Below, in pieces: positions 41,204 to 44,369 of a stretch of 44,369 nucleotides of DNA (the stretch's first letter is position 1; each line of letters begins with the position of its first letter). This DNA comes from Pimelobacter sp. Its GTDB lineage: Bacteria; Actinomycetota; Actinomycetes; Propionibacteriales; Nocardioidaceae. Position numbers and translations under genes: made by a program. The notes under the pieces were generated by a model. That model made no database searches and was not told the DNA's origin. It was given only the letters and a program-made list of their open reading frames with translations. The stretch spans positions 1-44,369 of the forward strand of contig NZZG01000051.1 of NCBI GenBank assembly GCA_002698575.1. Reading direction: 5' to 3'.

Positions 41204-42294
41204 CAGTCGTCCCGCAGACCGCGCACCCGGGTACGGACCTTGGCGGCCAGGGTGGCCTGCGGGTCCTCGCGGCGACTCGCCTCGATGGTCATCGCGGCCA
41301 GCGCCTCCATCGCCGCCTTGAGCTGCGGCTTGGAGCCCACCTTGTCGGGGTTGACCCAGCTCGCCTCGGGGTCGCGGGGCGCCGGGCGGAGGTCCGCCAC
41401 GTCGCCGGCGACGTGGACCCGGCTGCCCTCGATCCAGTCGATCCACCGCTCGGCCTCGAGCTCGGCCCACTCCTGGGCGTGCGGCGGCAGCAGCAACGGC
41501 GTGGAGCGGCGGCGCTGCACCAACGTCTCCTCGGCGAGCAGTCGCCGTACGAGGACGTCGAAGCGGTGGTCCTGGCGCGGCTCGCGGTCGAGCTGCTGGT
41601 TGAGGCGACGCAGCATCGCGGTCTCGGCCACCCCGAGCGAGGCGTTGTGGGCCTCGGACTCCTTCGGCGCCCAGGCGGGGTCGATGCCGAAGACGCTGCA
41701 GTTGCGCTCCCACAGGGCCGGTCCGCGGGTGTGCGGCACGGTCACGACGTGCACGTGCTCCGGAGCCAGTCCCTCGCTCCAGGCCGTGAGGACCTCGGGC
41801 AGGTCGAAGGCGCGCGAGAACCAGGAGCTGCGCTTGACGATCCGCTTCGTGAACCGGCGGTAGCTCCACGTGCGGCCCTGCTTGATGCTCTCCTGCCAGG
41901 CGGCCGGGATCTGGCGGCCGAGGTCGCGGGCGGAGTAGACGACGTGGAGCTCCGCGCCGGCCCGCGCCAGGGACGCCTTGGCCTTGGCGATCGCCACCGG
42001 GTGCGCGGCAGCGAGGATCTCGTGGCTGACGACGATCGTGCCGTCGAGGCGCTTGATCCGCCGGACCAGCGCGTCCCAGCTGCCCACGGCGTGGCCGGGC
42101 TCGCCGCCCCAGTCCTGGCCCATCAGGTCCAGGGCCGCCCGGAAGTGGAACAGCGGCGGGTCGATCGTGAGGTTGCGGCTCGGGAAGTGCACGTCGTGAG
42201 CCGCCAGCGAGCGGCTGTTGAGGCGCAACCGGTCCTGGAGATAGGTCGTCCCGGTCTTCGGGGCTCCGATGTGGAGGAAGACGCGGCGAGTCAC
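41203..42294 (-). CDS. PAPS-dependent sulfotransferase-like protein (copy 1)
   Basis: A 363-residue sulfotransferase-superfamily protein, the first gene of the trio. The PAPS 5'-phosphosulfate loop is GAPKTGTTYLQ and the 3'-phosphate segment VVYSARDLGRQIPAAWQE. A possible catalytic-base region SHEILAAAHP and the conserved NASLGVAETAMLRRLNQQLD block are shared with copy 2. The acceptor is unknown. GTG 42294 is preceded by TACCAT (42301-42306), pointing to an independent leaderless promoter for the operon. HMG-CoA lyase, 20 bp upstream, is probably a separate unit but read-through is possible. Confidence 0.87.
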   Translation of the reverse strand: MTRRVFLHIGAPKTGTTYLQDRLRLNSRSLAAHDVHFPSRNLTIDPPLFHFRAALDLMGQDWGGEPGHAVGSWDALVRRIKRLDGTIVVSHEILAAAHPVAIAKAKASLARAGAELHVVYSARDLGRQIPAAWQESIKQGRTWSYRRFTKRIVKRSSWFSRAFDLPEVLTAWSEGLAPEHVHVVTVPHTRGPALWERNCSVFGIDPAWAPKESEAHNASLGVAETAMLRRLNQQLDREPRQDHRFDVLVRRLLAEETLVQRRRSTPLLLPPHAQEWAELEAERWIDWIEGSRVHVAGDVADLRPAPRDPEASWVNPDKVGSKPQLKAAMEALAAMTIEASRREDPQATLAAKVRTRVRGLRDD

Positions 42295-42300
42295 GGGCTG

Positions 42301-42306
42301 ATGGTA
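42301..42306 (-). promoter_or_regulatory. Leaderless -10 box for the sulfotransferase operon
   Basis: TACCAT on the minus strand ends 6 nt before GTG 42294, inside the 20-bp gap after HMG-CoA lyase. Confidence 0.45.
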
Positions 42307-42314
42307 TCGGCGGG

Positions 42315-43262
42315 TCAGCTGCCGAGTGCCCGCACCACCGCGGAGGGGCTCGGGCGTCCGAGCTGCCCGGCCATCCACGTGCTCGTCGCCACGAGCGCGG
42401 CGAGGTCGACGCCGTGCTCGATCCCGAGACCGCTCAGCAGCCAGACGAGGTCCTCGGTGGCGAGGTTGCCGGTGGCGCTCTCGGCGTACGGGCAGCCGCC
42501 CAGACCGCCGGCGCTGGCGTCGTACGTCGTGATGCCGGCGCGCAGCCCGGCCTGGACGTTGCTCAGGGCCTGGCCGTAGGTGTCGTGGAAGTGCAGCGCG
42601 AGACGCTCCACCCCCACCCCGGCGGCGACGAACGCCTCGACCAGCGCGGTCACGTGGCCGGCCGTGCCGACCCCGATCGTGTCGCCCAGGCTCAGCTGGG
42701 ACGCACCGAGGTCGAGCATCCGGCGGCCGACGTCGACGACCTGCTCGATCGGGACGGCACCCTCCCACGGGTCGCCGAAGCACATCGACACGTAGGCGCG
42801 CACGTCCATCCCGGCCTCGCGGGCCCGTGCCACGGTCGGGGCGAACATCGCGAACTGCTCGTCGAGGGTGCGGTTGAGGTTCTTGGTCGCGAACGTCTCG
42901 GTCGCCGAGCCGAAGACCGCGACGTGGCGCAGGCCCAGCTCGAGCGCCCGGTCGAGGCCGCGCTCGTTGGGCACCAGCACCGGCAGGTCGCGGGCGGTGT
43001 CACCGAGCCCGGTCGCGGTGTCGGTGAGGGCGGACATCAGGTCGGCCGCGTCGGCCAGCTGCGGCACCCACCTCGGGTGCACGAACGAGGTCGCCTCGAC
43101 GACCGGCAGCCCGGCGGCGACCAGCCGCCGGACGAACTCGGCCTTGACGGCGGTGGGGATCAGGGCCTTCTCGTTCTGGAGGCCGTCGCGGGCGCCGACC
43201 TCGTAGATCGTCACGCGCGAGGGCAGGCCGGGCGAGGGGACCGCCATCGGCAGGGCGCTCAC
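42315..43262 (-). CDS. Hydroxymethylglutaryl-CoA lyase
   Basis: A 315-residue TIM-barrel enzyme splitting HMG-CoA into acetoacetate and acetyl-CoA, the last step of leucine degradation. Family residues are intact: EVGARDGLQNEK, the metal-binding HFHDTYGQ and the catalytic cysteine loop GGLGGCPYAESATGN. GTG 43262 overlaps the stop of the carboxylase alpha gene by 4 nt (GTGA). This coupling to a biotin-dependent carboxylase supports a 3-methylcrotonyl-CoA carboxylase/leucine pathway operon. Confidence 0.95.
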   Translation of the reverse strand: MSALPMAVPSPGLPSRVTIYEVGARDGLQNEKALIPTAVKAEFVRRLVAAGLPVVEATSFVHPRWVPQLADAADLMSALTDTATGLGDTARDLPVLVPNERGLDRALELGLRHVAVFGSATETFATKNLNRTLDEQFAMFAPTVARAREAGMDVRAYVSMCFGDPWEGAVPIEQVVDVGRRMLDLGASQLSLGDTIGVGTAGHVTALVEAFVAAGVGVERLALHFHDTYGQALSNVQAGLRAGITTYDASAGGLGGCPYAESATGNLATEDLVWLLSGLGIEHGVDLAALVATSTWMAGQLGRPSPSAVVRALGS

Positions 43263-44369
43263 GAGCCTGCCTCCTCGACGACGAACAGCGTGGCCCCGAG
43301 GGCGACCTGGTCGCCGGCGACGGCATCGACCTCGGTGACCGTGCCGTCGAAGGGCGCCGTGAGCGCGTGCTCCATCTTCATCGCCTCCATCACGCCGAGG
43401 ACCTCGCCGCTGGCGACGTGGTCACCGACGGCGACGCGGACCTCGAGCACCGTGCCCGGCATCGGGGACGTGAGGGCTCCGTCGCCGACCCCCGCCGCTC
43501 CCGCGAGCCGGTCGGGTGGCGTGAAGACGTGGCGCTGGCCCCGGTAGGAGGCCTCGTAGGTGCCGGGGTGCCCCGGCTGGACGTTGACGACCACCCGCGC
43601 CGGCACCCCGTCGAGGATCGCCTCGAGCACGTGGTCGGCGGCCCTGACCTGCTGGAAGGGCGTCCCGTCGACGGTCCCGGCGGCCCGGTCGACCAGGACC
43701 TCCTGGTCCAGCTCGACGATGGTGGCGGCCGCGGGGGCGCCGAGCCGGAACCCGTCGCTGCGCAAGGCGCCCTGCTCGCCCCCCGAGCCCAGCATCGCCA
43801 TGATCCACGCCGTGGCGGCGCGCGCGACGCTCGGGTCGGGTGCGGGCACCTCGGCGGTGTCGAGCCAGGCCGTGTCGATGGTCGCGTCGCGGAACTCGTC
43901 GCTGGCCACCAGGGCCCGCAGGAAGCCCGCGTTCGTGGTCAGCCCCAGGACGGCGGTGGCGTCGAGGGCCCCGAGCAGCGCGCGGCGGGCGGCCTCGCGG
44001 TCGGGTGCGTGGGCGATCACCTTGCCGAGCATCGGGTCGTACGACGTGGACACGACCTGGCCGGACTCCAGGGCGTGGTCGACGCGGATCATCGAGCCCG
44101 CCGTGGTGCCGGAGGTGGCAGCGGGCCAGCGGACCAGCGAGGCCGTGCCGGCCTGGGGCAGGAAGCCGCCGAAGGAGTCCTCGGCGTAGACCCGGGCCTC
44201 GATCGCGTGGCCCTCCAGGGTGAGGTCGGCCTGGGCGATGCCGAGGGGCTCCCCGGCCGCCACCCGCAGCTGCAGCTCCACGAGGTCCACCGGCTCGCCG
44301 CCGGCGCGCGCGACGGCCTCGGTGACGGGGTGCTCGACCTGCAGGCGGGTGTTCATCTCCATGAAGAAG
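43259..44369 (-). CDS. Acyl-CoA carboxylase alpha subunit, 3' part (biotin carboxylase-BCCP)
   Basis: The last 369 residues of a biotin-dependent carboxylase alpha chain; the gene continues past the window edge. The visible part begins in the ATP-grasp catalytic loop (FMEMNTRLQVEHPVTE), continues through the biotin carboxylase C-terminal domain (GHAIEARVYAED) and a BT-like linker, and ends with the biotinyl domain EAMKMEHAL. Coupling to HMG-CoA lyase suggests that it is the methylcrotonyl-CoA carboxylase alpha subunit. Acetyl- or propionyl-CoA specificity cannot be excluded without the beta subunit. Confidence 0.93.
   Translation of the reverse strand, partial: FFMEMNTRLQVEHPVTEAVARAGGEPVDLVELQLRVAAGEPLGIAQADLTLEGHAIEARVYAEDSFGGFLPQAGTASLVRWPAATSGTTAGSMIRVDHALESGQVVSTSYDPMLGKVIAHAPDREAARRALLGALDATAVLGLTTNAGFLRALVASDEFRDATIDTAWLDTAEVPAPDPSVARAATAWIMAMLGSGGEQGALRSDGFRLGAPAAATIVELDQEVLVDRAAGTVDGTPFQQVRAADHVLEAILDGVPARVVVNVQPGHPGTYEASYRGQRHVFTPPDRLAGAAGVGDGALTSPMPGTVLEVRVAVGDHVASGEVLGVMEAMKMEHALTAPFDGTVTEVDAVAGDQVALGATLFVVEEAGS

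Noticed and set aside
1..44369. CRISPR arrays, insertion sequences, prophage genes
   Set aside because: No regularly spaced direct repeats, transposase or phage proteins were seen; the tandem repeats present are short and lie within or next to genes.

Overview
This is a GC-rich (about 70 %) actinobacterial chromosome segment. Codon use (C or G at almost every third position), frequent GTG starts, an Rpf-type resuscitation factor, the proteasome activator Bpa, GTP-dependent PEP carboxykinase, and many genes with a TANNNT box 6-8 nt before the start codon and no Shine-Dalgarno all fit. The mix of small conserved families suggests a Nocardioides-like member of the Nocardioidaceae. That genus call is inference. 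I see no rRNA, CRISPR array, transposase, phage gene or replication origin.

Left part (1-10.2 kb): a partial hotdog-like tail at the edge, a secreted Rpf/G5 lytic transglycosylase divergent from the ferredoxin-NADP reductase fprA, a small membrane protein, tRNA-Arg(ACG) with a strong terminator, pckG, an NYN-domain nuclease, and then a regulator/peptide pair. The pair is a PLD-fold/LuxR-HTH regulator (7121-8140) tail-to-tail with an unlisted 48-codon secreted peptide (8242-8388). tRNA-Ser(GCT) and tRNA-Ser(TGA) follow, flanking a PH-like membrane protein and a small conserved protein.

Middle part (10.2-29.4 kb): mostly housekeeping. It holds a free-standing biotin/lipoyl protein, a nitrilase-family amidase, mobA with its DUF6457 partner and a quinone oxidoreductase, and bpa. 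A coupled minus-strand chain serS-HAD-GNAT follows, plus a second HAD with a membrane protein. A PAP2/diacylglycerol-kinase fusion, two small secreted or SnoaL-like genes, a DHA2 drug-exporter gene divergent from a fused double-MarR regulator, a GDT1 cation exporter and arginine deiminase come next. The last unit is a cAMP module: a one-domain cNMP-binding protein overlapping a class III cyclase.

Right part (29.5-44.4 kb): a large secreted NHL/Ig-like protein, a SEC-C protein, a GDPD phosphodiesterase, two lipoproteins, an M15-like secreted peptidase, an Fpg/Nei glycosylase, a rhodanese, aat and an EcsC protein. A three-gene translationally coupled operon follows: two intact PAPS-type sulfotransferases flank a degenerate, motif-less sulfotransferase relative. 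The window ends in leucine catabolism, with HMG-CoA lyase coupled to an acyl-CoA carboxylase alpha subunit that runs off the edge.

The most promising unexplained items are the regulator/peptide pair, the sulfotransferase trio with its pseudoenzyme, the cAMP pair, and a cluster of mutually exclusive perfect dyads at 16.70-16.78 kb.
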